This document shows positions 1 to 8,520 of a DNA stretch of 64,000 nucleotides, in pieces; positions within the stretch are counted from its first letter, which is position 1, and each line of letters opens with the position of its first letter. Below the pieces are notes generated by a model. It was not told where the DNA came from and did no database searches. It worked only from the letters and a program-made list of their open reading frames with translations. The position numbers were made by a program, and so were the translations under genes. This stretch comes from Mucilaginibacter endophyticus (GTDB lineage Bacteria > Bacteroidota > Bacteroidia > Sphingobacteriales > Sphingobacteriaceae): positions 806,001 to 870,000 of the forward strand of contig NZ_QPCG01000002.1 of assembly GCF_003351025.1 (NCBI RefSeq). Direction: 5' to 3'.

Positions 1-1
1 G

Positions 2-2185
2 GCCAAAGTAATTATAGAAGCTTCGGGGCCTTTTTTTGATACCGGCGGTACCCTGGCCAACCGAAGCGATTGTTTTTTTGTAAGCGATGGAGCCTCTGTT
101 TTTGAGTTATATGGTGTAATTATCAGGAACTTTAAATCGCGGGAGACATTTAATAAATTATCTTCCGGAGATGCTGTATTTGCTGATGACGCGGCTATCC
201 GGATGATTATAGGCGCACCCGGAAAAGGGAATGTATTTTATAATAACGGTGGGGCCATAGAGGCTCAGGGCATCACAAACTATATTATCCAGTCAAACTT
301 TATCGGTCTGCTGGAAGACGGTATTCATTTTGGAGATAAGGTTCAGATAGGCATAGCCTTGGCGCCTGAAAAAAATTGCCTTATTGGTGGAGATAACGCT
401 GATGAAGGGAATATAGGTTTCGGTGATTTTGACTTCGGAAATATTTATGCCGGTATCAACCTGGTTATCAAAAACAATATCTTCAATGCAAACCAAAAGT
501 TTCAGAGAAGCGGCCCGGCGGAAGCCTTGATCAAAGATCAGCATTTCCAGGTGTATATATTTGCAAACCTACCAACTAACCCTCCCAACTCTTCGGCAAT
601 TGAAGTTTCCGGCAACACATTCGGCTGCGGCCTCCAGATTTCAAAATGCACGGGTATTAAGATGTCAATCTCGAGGAACTATTTTGGCGCCTCTGCCGGT
701 CAAACCTCAAAATTACCGGTATATACTGCTTCGATAAATATCAATCAAACCACGGGAACCATACTTGTAGGCGGAACGGATATCCAGCACGGCAATACAT
801 TCACCGGCGGGGTCGCTGATCCGGGCATTAAAGCCACTATACAGGCAACAACCAGCGACAAAATTGAATTATCGCATAACAGTTTCTTTTGTAATGAAAA
901 ACCCGCATTTTCATATACGGATAAAGGCCCCGGCCAAAAACCTCTTGAAGCACAGATTGCTTCAGTAACCGCAAATTTAGTAAACGGACAAACAAAACCC
1001 GGCGCAAGGGTTGAGCTGTTTTATACGGATGTTGATTGTACCGGCTGCGAACCCAAGGCTTTTTTGGCTACTGTAATGGCCGATAACTCGGGCGCATGGC
1101 AATACACCGGCAATATAAAACCCGGCTATGGAATTCTTGCCGGCGCTACGCTCAATCAGGTCAGTTCAGAGTTTACCAACATTGTGATATACACAAATCA
1201 GGTTTCGATAAAAAATGCAGGCTGTGCTACCGGCGGTTCAATATCAGGCGTAACAATAGTAAACGCTGATAATTTTGAATGGGTAAATGAGGCTGGTGTA
1301 GTAGTTGGCAATCATGCTGATTTAAACAATGTTCCAGCCGGACGATATAGATTATTGGCAAGGCAGACGTTTTGTACAACTTACAGCCCTTATTTTGAAA
1401 TTGAGAACATTCCTCCCCTTACTGTAGTCAATGGCTCCGGAACAGTCTTTAATGAGCAATGCGGCGAAAAAAATGGACACATAGAAGGCATCAAAGTTGC
1501 AGACGGAACCGAACCTTACACTTATACATGGTCTGCTAACGCTAACCAAATACCCGGCTCATCTCCCTACTTAAACAATATTAGCGCCGGCACATACCAA
1601 CTTATAGTTTCTGACGCAGGAGGATGCTCACTAAGCCCATTAACATACACAGTACAAAACGAAACCACGAATATCTCTCCGCCTGTAACCAAAGAGCTTG
1701 TGAATTGCAATGGGACAGTAACTATTGAAGTACAGCATCCTGTTCCCGGCTACTTGTATCGTCTTTATGATTCCCCGATGGGCGAATTCCCATTACAACA
1801 GAATGCCGATGGCAGGTTTGCATTACCCGCAGGAAGTAATGGCACCTATTATGTTGTTCAGGCTATAGGAACATGCGAAAGCCTGAGATCGGCAGGTGTT
1901 GTTAGCGGCATAACGGCGCAAAAATTAACCATACCTAACACAATAACACCCAACGGAGACGGGATAAATGACACCTGGACCATCAACGGACTTGTAAACT
2001 TTCCAAACGCGCTTGTACAGATCTTTAACCGCTATGGGGCGAAAGTTTTTGAATCTATCGGATCATCGCATTTATTTGACGGTACCAGTAAGGGTAAGCC
2101 TTTGCCGGCAGGTGTTTATTACTTTGTTATCAGCCTATCAAAAGGATGCGATTTAATGTCGGGTGATATAACTATTCTCAGATGA
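2..2185 (+). CDS. Large secreted beta-helix adhesin with type IX secretion C-terminal domain (5' end outside window)
   Basis: The reading frame is open from the first bases of the window, so the true start lies upstream and only the C-terminal ~727 residues are seen. The N-terminal visible half is rich in short N/G-containing rungs typical of right-handed parallel beta-helices. It is followed by an Ig-like segment and two SprB-like repeats (segments with EPYTYTWS and SAGTYQLIVSDAGGC). The last ~85 residues begin TITPNGDGINDTW and end in a beta-rich tail, which matches the gliding-motility C-terminal (CHU_C, type B) sorting domain used by the type IX secretion system. The protein is therefore probably exported across the outer membrane and surface-attached or released. 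The ligand is unknown. Strong on the sorting domain, weaker on the adhesin role. Confidence 0.85.
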   Translation, partial: AKVIIEASGPFFDTGGTLANRSDCFFVSDGASVFELYGVIIRNFKSRETFNKLSSGDAVFADDAAIRMIIGAPGKGNVFYNNGGAIEAQGITNYIIQSNFIGLLEDGIHFGDKVQIGIALAPEKNCLIGGDNADEGNIGFGDFDFGNIYAGINLVIKNNIFNANQKFQRSGPAEALIKDQHFQVYIFANLPTNPPNSSAIEVSGNTFGCGLQISKCTGIKMSISRNYFGASAGQTSKLPVYTASININQTTGTILVGGTDIQHGNTFTGGVADPGIKATIQATTSDKIELSHNSFFCNEKPAFSYTDKGPGQKPLEAQIASVTANLVNGQTKPGARVELFYTDVDCTGCEPKAFLATVMADNSGAWQYTGNIKPGYGILAGATLNQVSSEFTNIVIYTNQVSIKNAGCATGGSISGVTIVNADNFEWVNEAGVVVGNHADLNNVPAGRYRLLARQTFCTTYSPYFEIENIPPLTVVNGSGTVFNEQCGEKNGHIEGIKVADGTEPYTYTWSANANQIPGSSPYLNNISAGTYQLIVSDAGGCSLSPLTYTVQNETTNISPPVTKELVNCNGTVTIEVQHPVPGYLYRLYDSPMGEFPLQQNADGRFALPAGSNGTYYVVQAIGTCESLRSAGVVSGITAQKLTIPNTITPNGDGINDTWTINGLVNFPNALVQIFNRYGAKVFESIGSSHLFDGTSKGKPLPAGVYYFVISLSKGCDLMSGDITILR

Positions 2186-2346
2186 AACATAATGGCCCGC
2201 GCAGGCTAATGCTGTTTATATTTGTTTTCACGCAGTGTTAACCTACTTTGAGCAACTAAAAAAGTATGTGTTAAAAATTAATTCCTACTAAATGAGGACG
2301 ATAGCGAAAAAATGAAAATTATGTTTTTAAGTTTACAATTAAACAC

Positions 2347-2354
2347 TATCTTTG
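2347..2354 (+). promoter_or_regulatory. Putative -7 promoter element of tRNA-Leu
   Basis: TATCTTTG matches the Bacteroidota -7 consensus TAnnTTTG and ends 20 nt before the tRNA. No clear TTTG -33 box is seen at the usual spacing. The rest of 2186-2374 holds no gene that I can support. Confidence 0.45.
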
Positions 2355-2374
2355 CAGCCTGTTAAATTAGAAAC

Positions 2375-2456
2375 GCGGAAGTGGCGTAATTGGTAGCCGC
2401 ACCAGACTTAGGATCTGGCGCTTCACGGCGTGGGGGTTCGAGTCCCTTCTTCCGCA
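2375..2456 (+). tRNA. tRNA-Leu (anticodon UAG)
   Basis: An 82-nt class II tRNA. The acceptor arms GCGGAAG/CTTCCGC pair fully, with discriminator A at 2456. The anticodon stem is CCAGA/TCTGG around the loop CTTAGGA (anticodon TAG), followed by a long variable arm and a T-loop TTCGAGT. CCA is not encoded. It reads CUA leucine codons. Confidence 0.97.
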
Positions 2457-2464
2457 CAGAATGC

Positions 2465-2500
2465 AAAAGCCTCATTAAAGCAATTTAATGAGGCTTTTTT
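2465..2500 (+). terminator. Intrinsic terminator of tRNA-Leu
   Basis: Perfect 15-bp stem (2465-2479 with 2484-2498), 4-nt loop, ending in a run of T. It starts 9 nt after the tRNA. Confidence 0.9.
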
Positions 2501-2595
2501 ATGTTTTTATACTGTGCATTGATCTAATTATCTCCATAAATACAATTAGCAGAAAAAAACCACATCTAACACAAAGTCCACCTATCGATGAAAAT

Positions 2596-2657
2596 ATAAT
2601 CAAAATGCCGTGTCAATTTGTAGCTATTAAGCTTAATTGACACGGCATTTTGATTAT
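2596..2657. terminator. Perfect 23-bp hairpin, probable terminator of the glycosylphosphotransferase gene
   Basis: Arms 2596-2618 and 2635-2657 are exact inverted repeats around a 16-nt loop. The hairpin lies 33 nt beyond the stop of the minus-strand gene ending at 2691. No strong T-run follows on either strand, and the stem is far longer than an ordinary terminator, so a small mobile palindrome is an alternative. Confidence 0.6.
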
Positions 2658-2690
2658 AAGAAGTATTCCGACTCCTATCAGGAAATAATA

Positions 2691-4094
2691 TTAAAACGCG
2701 TTCTTCTCGCCTTTAAACACGTTCCAAACAGTTAAGAATATAATCTTCATATCTAACAGGAACGACCAATTTTCGAGATACCAAACATCGGCCTCTACAC
2801 GCTCAAGCATAGCCTGGGTAGTTTGTGTTTCGCCCCTTAAACCTGATACCTGCGCCCAACCGGTAATACCTGGCTTAAGGAAGTGCCTCACCATAAAAGT
2901 ATCGATAAGTTGCGAATACTGCTGCGTATGGCTGATCATGTGCGGCCTCGGGCCAACTATAGACATGTTACCCAATATCACGTTAAAAAACTGAGGCAAT
3001 TCGTCGATACTTGTTTTACGGATAAATGCACCGGACTTGGTTATGCGCGAGTCGCCGCGTGTGGCCTGTTTTTTATCCGAATCGTGATTAACCCGCATAC
3101 TACGGAACTTATAACATTTAAACGGCTTATTATCCCTTCCAGAACGTTCCTGCACAAAGAAGATAGGCCCTTTTGATTCGAGCTTAATAATAATTGCCAG
3201 TATCGGGAATAGCCAGCTAAAAATAAACAGGATAACAAATATCGAAAAGCAGATATCAAACAAGCGTTTGATAGAGCGGTTCAGCATATTCTCCAAAGGT
3301 TCAGGCCTTACTGAAATGATGGGAATGTGCCCAAAGCTCTGTATAAAGGTTGGCTTTTTTGCGTAATCATAATACTCGGGTACAAACTTAAACCTGATGA
3401 GGTTTTTGTCGGCGTCAAGCATGAGTTGTTCAATTTTAGTAGCCTCAGAGTTGGGAAGCGTACAAAATATCTCGTCAACCTTATTGTTGAGCACGTAGCT
3501 TATACAATCATTAGTTCCGCCCAGATAAAGACTTTTATCCAATACACTGCTTGCCCCGTCATCAAAAAAGCCAAGCAGGTTGTAACCACGCTCGGGGTTT
3601 TGCTTAAAAAAGCTATATAAATCCGACCCAATGCGGCCGCCACCTATAATAATAACGGTACGCGTATCAATAAGGGTTGCACGATCGCTTTTACGGATGC
3701 TCAGGAATATTAACTTCCACAATCCAAGCAGGAAACCAAATAGGGCCAGCGAATAAAAGAGGTATTCGCGTGTTATAAAATAAGCGTTAGTTCCGATTAA
3801 TATAATGATAGTGAAGCAAATAAAGCTTACAAATAGCAGGTAGGTTTTAATTACGCCCCGATAAGTTTTAATTGAATCTTTATTGAGTACATGTTCATAT
3901 AAGCCGGTAATGTTTGCAGATAACAGCCAAATGAGATTGAAAACCAATACAATAGGTAGATATTTCCTATTGTTAATCCAAAAAATGTATGACCGGTCTT
4001 CGATGAAGTAAGAAATTACCATGCTCATATTAAGAATAATATAATCGATGGTAAGGTTCACTGCTTTAATAAAAGTAGCGTATCTGTGAATCAT
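2691..4094 (-). CDS. Undecaprenyl-phosphate sugar phosphotransferase (WcaJ-like)
   Basis: A 467-residue inner-membrane enzyme that should transfer a sugar-1-phosphate from a UDP-sugar onto undecaprenyl phosphate, the first step of exopolysaccharide or capsule synthesis. Four hydrophobic segments fill the first ~130 residues. A Rossmann-like CoA_binding_3 region follows (IIIGGGRIGSDLYSFF), then another membrane segment (~280-305) and the catalytic bacterial sugar transferase domain, with FKCYKFRSMR, DELPQFFNVILGNMSIVGPRP and GITGWAQVSGLRG. Length and order are as in the WcaJ/WbaP-type polyprenyl glycosylphosphotransferases. It lies downstream of a UDP-sugar dehydrogenase on the same strand with a 208-nt gap, so a shared pathway is plausible. 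The sugar donor cannot be told. Confidence 0.92.
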   Translation of the reverse strand: MIHRYATFIKAVNLTIDYIILNMSMVISYFIEDRSYIFWINNRKYLPIVLVFNLIWLLSANITGLYEHVLNKDSIKTYRGVIKTYLLFVSFICFTIIILIGTNAYFITREYLFYSLALFGFLLGLWKLIFLSIRKSDRATLIDTRTVIIIGGGRIGSDLYSFFKQNPERGYNLLGFFDDGASSVLDKSLYLGGTNDCISYVLNNKVDEIFCTLPNSEATKIEQLMLDADKNLIRFKFVPEYYDYAKKPTFIQSFGHIPIISVRPEPLENMLNRSIKRLFDICFSIFVILFIFSWLFPILAIIIKLESKGPIFFVQERSGRDNKPFKCYKFRSMRVNHDSDKKQATRGDSRITKSGAFIRKTSIDELPQFFNVILGNMSIVGPRPHMISHTQQYSQLIDTFMVRHFLKPGITGWAQVSGLRGETQTTQAMLERVEADVWYLENWSFLLDMKIIFLTVWNVFKGEKNAF

Positions 4095-4302
4095 GTATAT
4101 GGGCTTATGTAGTATGCAACCTGTTAAAATTACTATAATTATTCATAAATAACAATGTCATAATTAAATGAAGACACAGTTACGAATGTATTATTTTGAC
4201 AGCCACAAAATTAGAAATTAAGAAATTTATTCAAAATGAATTCTCTGTTAAGAGTGAGAAAAAGTGAAATTTTATATGAAAAAATAATTGTATAAAAAAC
4301 AT

Positions 4303-5634
4303 TTACAACCGTCCATTTACAACATCCTTGTTTAAAATACCTTTTATGTCGTAAATTATTGATGACGAAGTATGTTTTAAAGCAAGATAGTCGATATCGT
4401 AAAACTCATGGTGCGCCACAGCCATAACTATGGCATCGTAAGCACCTGTTAACTCATGGTAATTTTTCAATGTGGAGATCCCATATTCCCTTTTTACCTC
4501 CTCAGGATCGGCCCAGGGATCGTAAATTTCGCAGGTTGCGTCAAAACCATCGAAGCCTTTGATAATATCAATTACCCTGGTATTACGTACATCCGGGCAA
4601 TTTTCTTTAAACGTAAATCCAAGCACAAGGATCTTTGAGTTTTTGACCGAAATATCATTCTTAACCATCAGCTTAATAACCTCAAGCGCTACGTAGGTGC
4701 CCATACCGTCATTAAGTCTTCGGCCCGCCAATATAATTTCGGGGTGATAGCCCATTTGCTGTGCTTTTGCCGCAAGGTAATAGGGATCAACACCTGTGCA
4801 ATGCCCGCCTACAAGGCCGGGTTTGAAATTCAGGAAATTCCACTTTGTACCCGCGGCAGCTAATACCGCATGGGTATCAATATCCATGATATTGAATATT
4901 TTAGCCAGCTCATTTACAAAAGCGATATTGATATCACGCTGCGAGTTTTCTATTACTTTACAAGCTTCGGCAACCTTAATAGCTGGAGCTTTGTGCGTTC
5001 CGGCCTTTACTATGGTTTGATACAGGGTATCTATAAAATCAGCAGCTTCGGGCGTAGAGCCAGATGTTACTTTTAAGATATTGGTAAGGGTATGAACCTT
5101 GTCGCCCGGATTGATGCGTTCCGGCGAGTACCCCGCAAAAAAATCGCTGTTGAATAACAGTCCCGACTCTTTTTGTAAAACAGGAACACAAACCTCCTCG
5201 GTTACCCCTGGATATACGGTAGATTCATAAATAACTACATCCCCCCTTTTCAATACACTTGCTATCGACTTACTCGCCCTGATAAGCAAGCTCAGATCTG
5301 GCCGGTTATGCTGATCAGTAGGTGTAGGAACAGAAACAATATAAACATTACATGAAGCGATGTCCGATAAATCAGAGGTAAACGTAAGCCCTTTACCATG
5401 CTCCTTTAACGCTAAAACTGCAGATAGTTCGTCAGTGCTGGTTTCGAGGGTCCGGTCAAAAGCACCGCTCAGCTCGTCAACCCGGCTTTGTTTAACATCA
5501 AAACCTTTTACGGGATATTTTTTCGCAAATTCAACTGCAAGAGGCAGCCCAACGTAGCCAAGGCCAATTATTGCAATATGGATATTTGCAGGAGCCAGGA
5601 ATGTATTGGTGATCGGGTTTGATTGATCAGGCAT
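4303..5634 (-). CDS. UDP-N-acetyl-hexosamine 6-dehydrogenase (WbpA/TviB-like nucleotide sugar dehydrogenase)
   Basis: 443 residues. The N-terminal Rossmann motif IAIIGLGYVGLPLA binds NAD. GYSPERINPGDK (~169) and the catalytic cysteine in GGHCTGVDPYYLA (Cys279) are the hallmarks of the UDP-glucose/UDP-ManNAc dehydrogenase superfamily. GHCTGVDPYY in particular is the form seen in WbpA, TviB and WbpO, which oxidise UDP-GlcNAc or UDP-GalNAc to the uronic acid. The C-terminal UDP-binding domain contains FTFKENCPDVRNTRV. It probably supplies an amino-uronic acid for surface polysaccharide together with the downstream glycosylphosphotransferase. UDP-glucose as substrate is less likely. Confidence 0.9.
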   Translation of the reverse strand: MPDQSNPITNTFLAPANIHIAIIGLGYVGLPLAVEFAKKYPVKGFDVKQSRVDELSGAFDRTLETSTDELSAVLALKEHGKGLTFTSDLSDIASCNVYIVSVPTPTDQHNRPDLSLLIRASKSIASVLKRGDVVIYESTVYPGVTEEVCVPVLQKESGLLFNSDFFAGYSPERINPGDKVHTLTNILKVTSGSTPEAADFIDTLYQTIVKAGTHKAPAIKVAEACKVIENSQRDINIAFVNELAKIFNIMDIDTHAVLAAAGTKWNFLNFKPGLVGGHCTGVDPYYLAAKAQQMGYHPEIILAGRRLNDGMGTYVALEVIKLMVKNDISVKNSKILVLGFTFKENCPDVRNTRVIDIIKGFDGFDATCEIYDPWADPEEVKREYGISTLKNYHELTGAYDAIVMAVAHHEFYDIDYLALKHTSSSIIYDIKGILNKDVVNGRL

Positions 5635-5745
5635 TTATTTAGTACGGTAGAAGATTATAGATACCGGTAAAGTTAATTAAATATTACCAAAATCAGTTAT
5701 TCCCAATCCAAAGACCAAACAATCAAAGCTATTTAAAACCGAGTT

Positions 5746-6681
5746 TTATGCGCTATAGATCTGGTAAACACCAGATATTGATCTCTCTTCGGGAAAGCCC
5801 ACCAGCAGTGTAGTGATCTTTTTTTCGAGCATCAATTGCTCGGCGTACCCTACAAACTCCTCTTCGTCAATTATAACAGGGTTCACGGTCATGATTTCGG
5901 GGATAGATAAAGTTGTAGTATCCGGGTGCTTAAGTAAGGCCCTCCTGAGATCGCCATCTGTTACTACCCCTCTTATCCGTGACGCGTCACCTACCATAAC
6001 CATACCTAACCTGCCTTCCGACATACGTAGCAGTAAATCCATAAACGAGGCGTCTTCGTTTATAAAAGGCAGTTTATCGGTACGCATCAGGTCTTTAACT
6101 TTTACCAGCAATTTACGCCCCAGGCTACCTCCCGGATGAAAACGGGCAAAATCATGCTGCTTAAAGTTGCGGGACTCCATAAGGGCAATAGCCAGCGCAT
6201 CGCCCATAACTAAAGCCGCCGTGGTTGATGAAGTAGGTGCCAGCTCGAGCGGGCAAGCCTCCCGCTCAATTTTTATATTTAAATGATAGTTGCAGTTTTT
6301 AGCAACCGTTGAAGCCGGATTACCTGTAATGCCTATCATTACATTTTTATTCCATTTTAAATATGGTATAAGCTTAAGCACCTCATCGGTTTCGCCCGAA
6401 TAGGAGATCAGCAAAACGGCGTCATTGGAACTAACCATACCCAGGTCGCCGTGAAACGCCTCCCCCGGATGCAAAAAGAAACTTGGCGTACCGGTGCTGG
6501 CCAATGTAGCCGCTATCTTTTTACCAATAAGACCGGATTTACCAATGCCAATAACTACAAGCTTACCGGTTGATTGAAGAATTGCATCAACAGCCGCCGC
6601 AAAAGTATCGTCAATTAAACCGGCCACATGCTGCAGCGATTCAATTTCAATATCAAAAACCCTTTTCGCAATATCTTTCAT
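5746..6681 (-). CDS. kdsD: D-arabinose 5-phosphate isomerase (KdsD/KpsF)
   Basis: 311 residues: an SIS sugar-isomerase domain (about 25-180, with VIGIGKSGLIGKKIAATLASTG and LISYSGETDEVL) followed by two CBS domains (about 200-311). This is the standard KpsF/GutQ build. It interconverts ribulose 5-phosphate and arabinose 5-phosphate, the precursor of Kdo. Its start lies 23 nt after the stop of kdsA on the same strand, so the two are almost surely one operon, which supports Kdo rather than a gut-sugar role. Confidence 0.93.
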   Translation of the reverse strand: MKDIAKRVFDIEIESLQHVAGLIDDTFAAAVDAILQSTGKLVVIGIGKSGLIGKKIAATLASTGTPSFFLHPGEAFHGDLGMVSSNDAVLLISYSGETDEVLKLIPYLKWNKNVMIGITGNPASTVAKNCNYHLNIKIEREACPLELAPTSSTTAALVMGDALAIALMESRNFKQHDFARFHPGGSLGRKLLVKVKDLMRTDKLPFINEDASFMDLLLRMSEGRLGMVMVGDASRIRGVVTDGDLRRALLKHPDTTTLSIPEIMTVNPVIIDEEEFVGYAEQLMLEKKITTLLVGFPEERSISGVYQIYSA

Positions 6682-6704
6682 AGATCCGGATATTCAAACA
6701 AAAA

Positions 6705-7481
6705 TTACCCGATCAACGGAATTATAGTTTTCTCCAGGTCATGAAGCTTAACCATGTTTGGGCCATCACTCAGGGCATTATCAGGATCGGGATGGGCTTC
6801 CATGAAATATCCGTCGGCACCAAAGGCTTTGGCAGCAAGGGCCATCATCGGTACAAAAGTACGGTCGCCGCCAGTTTTGCCACCTGCACCACCCGGACGT
6901 TGTACCGAGTGTGTACAATCCATACAAACCGGATGACCGAATGCCTTCATATCATAGATATTCCTGAAATCTACAGCTAAATTATTATAACCGTACATGT
7001 TACCACGCTCGGTTAATATTACCTGGTTGTTACCTGCTTCAATAACTTTCTGAGCCGGGTAAAACATATCATGCCCTGAAAGAAACTGGGCTTTTTTAAC
7101 GTTAACTATCTTGCCGGTTTCAGCAGCCGCAACCAAAAGGTCTGTCTGGCGGCATAAAAATGCGGGAATCTGTAATATATCTGCAACCTCAGCAACGATA
7201 GCTGCCTGGAATGGCTCGTGAATATCTGTAGTAACCGGTAAACCAAAACGCTGCTTAACATTCATCAGCATTTCCATGCCTTTTTCTAAACCCGGTCCGC
7301 GATAAGAGTGAATTGATGTACGGTTGGCTTTATCAAATGATGATTTAAAGATCACCGGTACATTATACTTCTGCCCTATTTCGGCAACCTTTTCGGCAAC
7401 GGTATATAATAACTCCTGGTTTTCCATTACACAAGGACCAAGAATAAAGAACGGCTTTTGGCTTATTTGTTCAAACAGCAT
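6705..7481 (-). CDS. kdsA: 3-deoxy-8-phosphooctulonate synthase (Kdo-8-phosphate synthase)
   Basis: Condenses phosphoenolpyruvate with arabinose 5-phosphate to give Kdo-8-phosphate for lipopolysaccharide. Recognised from FILGPCVMEN near the start, then FKSSFDKANRTS, TDIHEPFQA, IPAFLCRQTDLL, DCTHSVQRPGG and FMEAHPDPDNALSDGPNM, all signature KdsA segments. An in-frame ATG lies 27 nt upstream (7508), but the MLFEQ start at 7481 puts the catalytic core at the family position and gives 258 residues. First gene of the kdsA-kdsD pair. No strong Shine-Dalgarno sequence is seen for either start. Confidence 0.94.
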   Translation of the reverse strand: MLFEQISQKPFFILGPCVMENQELLYTVAEKVAEIGQKYNVPVIFKSSFDKANRTSIHSYRGPGLEKGMEMLMNVKQRFGLPVTTDIHEPFQAAIVAEVADILQIPAFLCRQTDLLVAAAETGKIVNVKKAQFLSGHDMFYPAQKVIEAGNNQVILTERGNMYGYNNLAVDFRNIYDMKAFGHPVCMDCTHSVQRPGGAGGKTGGDRTFVPMMALAAKAFGADGYFMEAHPDPDNALSDGPNMVKLHDLEKTIIPLIG

Positions 7482-7534
7482 ATTATAAGGATATATTATC
7501 TGCCACAAAGATGATGATTTTTTTGAGAATGCGT

Positions 7535-7548
7535 ACAGACCGGTCTGT
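7535..7548. promoter_or_regulatory. 14-bp perfect palindrome ACAGACCGGTCTGT
   Basis: A perfect dyad 54 nt upstream of the kdsA start, in the gap to the divergent arsR gene. The shape (AGACCGGTCT core) resembles TetR-family operators. No TetR gene is adjacent, so the binding protein is unknown. Confidence 0.5.
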
Positions 7549-7593
7549 CTGCTTTTGCTCTACTAACTATCAGATAAAAAATCTAAGAAAAAA

Positions 7594-7640
7594 TTTGCGT
7601 AAGTGATTGCTTACATATAAATTTGTAAGCAATCACTTAC
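7594..7640 (+). promoter_or_regulatory. arsR-1 promoter with double ArsR operator
   Basis: A -33 TTTG (7594-7597), a 20-nt spacer and a -7 TAAATTTG (7618-7625) form a complete Bacteroidota promoter. Two 16-bp arms, 7599-7614 and 7625-7640, are exact inverted repeats of each other, and each has its own dyad GTAAG-N6-CTTAC. One arm fills the -33/-7 spacer and the other starts at the last base of the -7 box, so a bound repressor would block RNA polymerase. Probable autoregulation by the ArsR protein that follows. Confidence 0.85.
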
Positions 7641-7657
7641 ATATCAATATTATTCAG

Positions 7658-7987
7658 ATGAGACGAGACGTTTTTCAGGCTATTGCCGATCCAACCCGCA
7701 GAGATATCATTAACCTGATAGCGTTTAAGCCCATGAACCTGAACGCCATAGCAGATAACTTTGATGTAAGCCGCCCGGCCATATCGCAGCATATAAAGAT
7801 TTTAACCGAATGCGGCCTCATCGCCATTAAAAAACAGGGCCGCGAAAGATATTGCGAGCCTCGACTAAAACAACTTGATGAAGTAGCCCGATGGGTGGAA
7901 CGTTATCGTAAGGTTTGGGAAGAAAAATTTGACGCCCTTGACGACCTGCTTGAAGAATTAAAAAACAATGATAAACCTTTAAAATAA
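7658..7987 (+). CDS. ArsR/SmtB-family winged-helix repressor (SRPBCC-associated type)
   Basis: 110 residues. The pattern MRRDVFQAIADPTRRDIINLI, then a helix-turn-helix DNFDVSRPAISQHIKIL and the wing KKQGRERYC, defines the ArsR subgroup found beside SRPBCC (AHSA1) genes in Bacteroidota. The metal-binding cysteines of true ArsR/SmtB are not evident, so the signal is probably organic. The ATG at 7658 is chosen over an upstream ATG inside the operator because it gives the conserved MRRDxFQAxADPTRR start also seen in the paralogue at 47798-48118. It starts a unit with the VOC gene 6 nt downstream. Confidence 0.88.
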   Translation: MRRDVFQAIADPTRRDIINLIAFKPMNLNAIADNFDVSRPAISQHIKILTECGLIAIKKQGRERYCEPRLKQLDEVARWVERYRKVWEEKFDALDDLLEELKNNDKPLK

Positions 7988-7993
7988 TCAATT

Positions 7994-8413
7994 ATGACAA
8001 AGCAATTTTGGATCAACCTGCCCGTAAAAAATGTAAATGTATCTAAGGAGTTTTTCAGCAAACTTGGCTTCCGGTTTAATTCGCAATTCGGGAATGGCCC
8101 AAATTCTGCAGCTATGCAAGTTGGGGAAAAAGATGTTATCGTTATGCTTTTTGATGAGGCTACTTTTAAGGGCTTTGTTGAAAATTGTGGCCTTGCGGAT
8201 ACCGCAAAAGGTGTTGAAGTCCTGCTCTCTATCGATGCGGAAAGCAAGGAAGAAGTTGACCAGTTAGCACAAAAAGCCGTTGATGCCGGCGGCAAAAGCA
8301 GCCACAAGGCCCGCGAAATGGACGGCTGGATGTACGGATGCCTGTTTACTGATCCTGATGGTCACAGTTGGAATGTACTCCATATGGACATGAGCAAAAT
8401 GCCAAAAGGATAA
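7994..8413 (+). CDS. VOC-superfamily (glyoxalase/bleomycin-resistance-like) protein
   Basis: 139 residues with the paired beta-alpha-beta-beta-beta fold expected of glyoxalase/extradiol dioxygenase relatives: an N-terminal half starting FWINLPVKNVNVSKEFFSKLGF and a C-terminal half ending GCLFTDPDGHSWNVLHMDM. The substrate is unknown; such small VOC proteins are often annotated only as lactoylglutathione lyase-like. It begins 6 nt after arsR, so it is probably co-transcribed and repressed by it. Confidence 0.82.
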   Translation: MTKQFWINLPVKNVNVSKEFFSKLGFRFNSQFGNGPNSAAMQVGEKDVIVMLFDEATFKGFVENCGLADTAKGVEVLLSIDAESKEEVDQLAQKAVDAGGKSSHKAREMDGWMYGCLFTDPDGHSWNVLHMDMSKMPKG

Positions 8414-8520
8414 AAAAATCAATTTGTCGCTATCGCCCTCTTATCTCGTCGTTTTTGCACCCTATTAACCCCTGATGATGCCAGTAACTTTGAGATATCA
8501 AAAGCAACAAATTTTAACCA

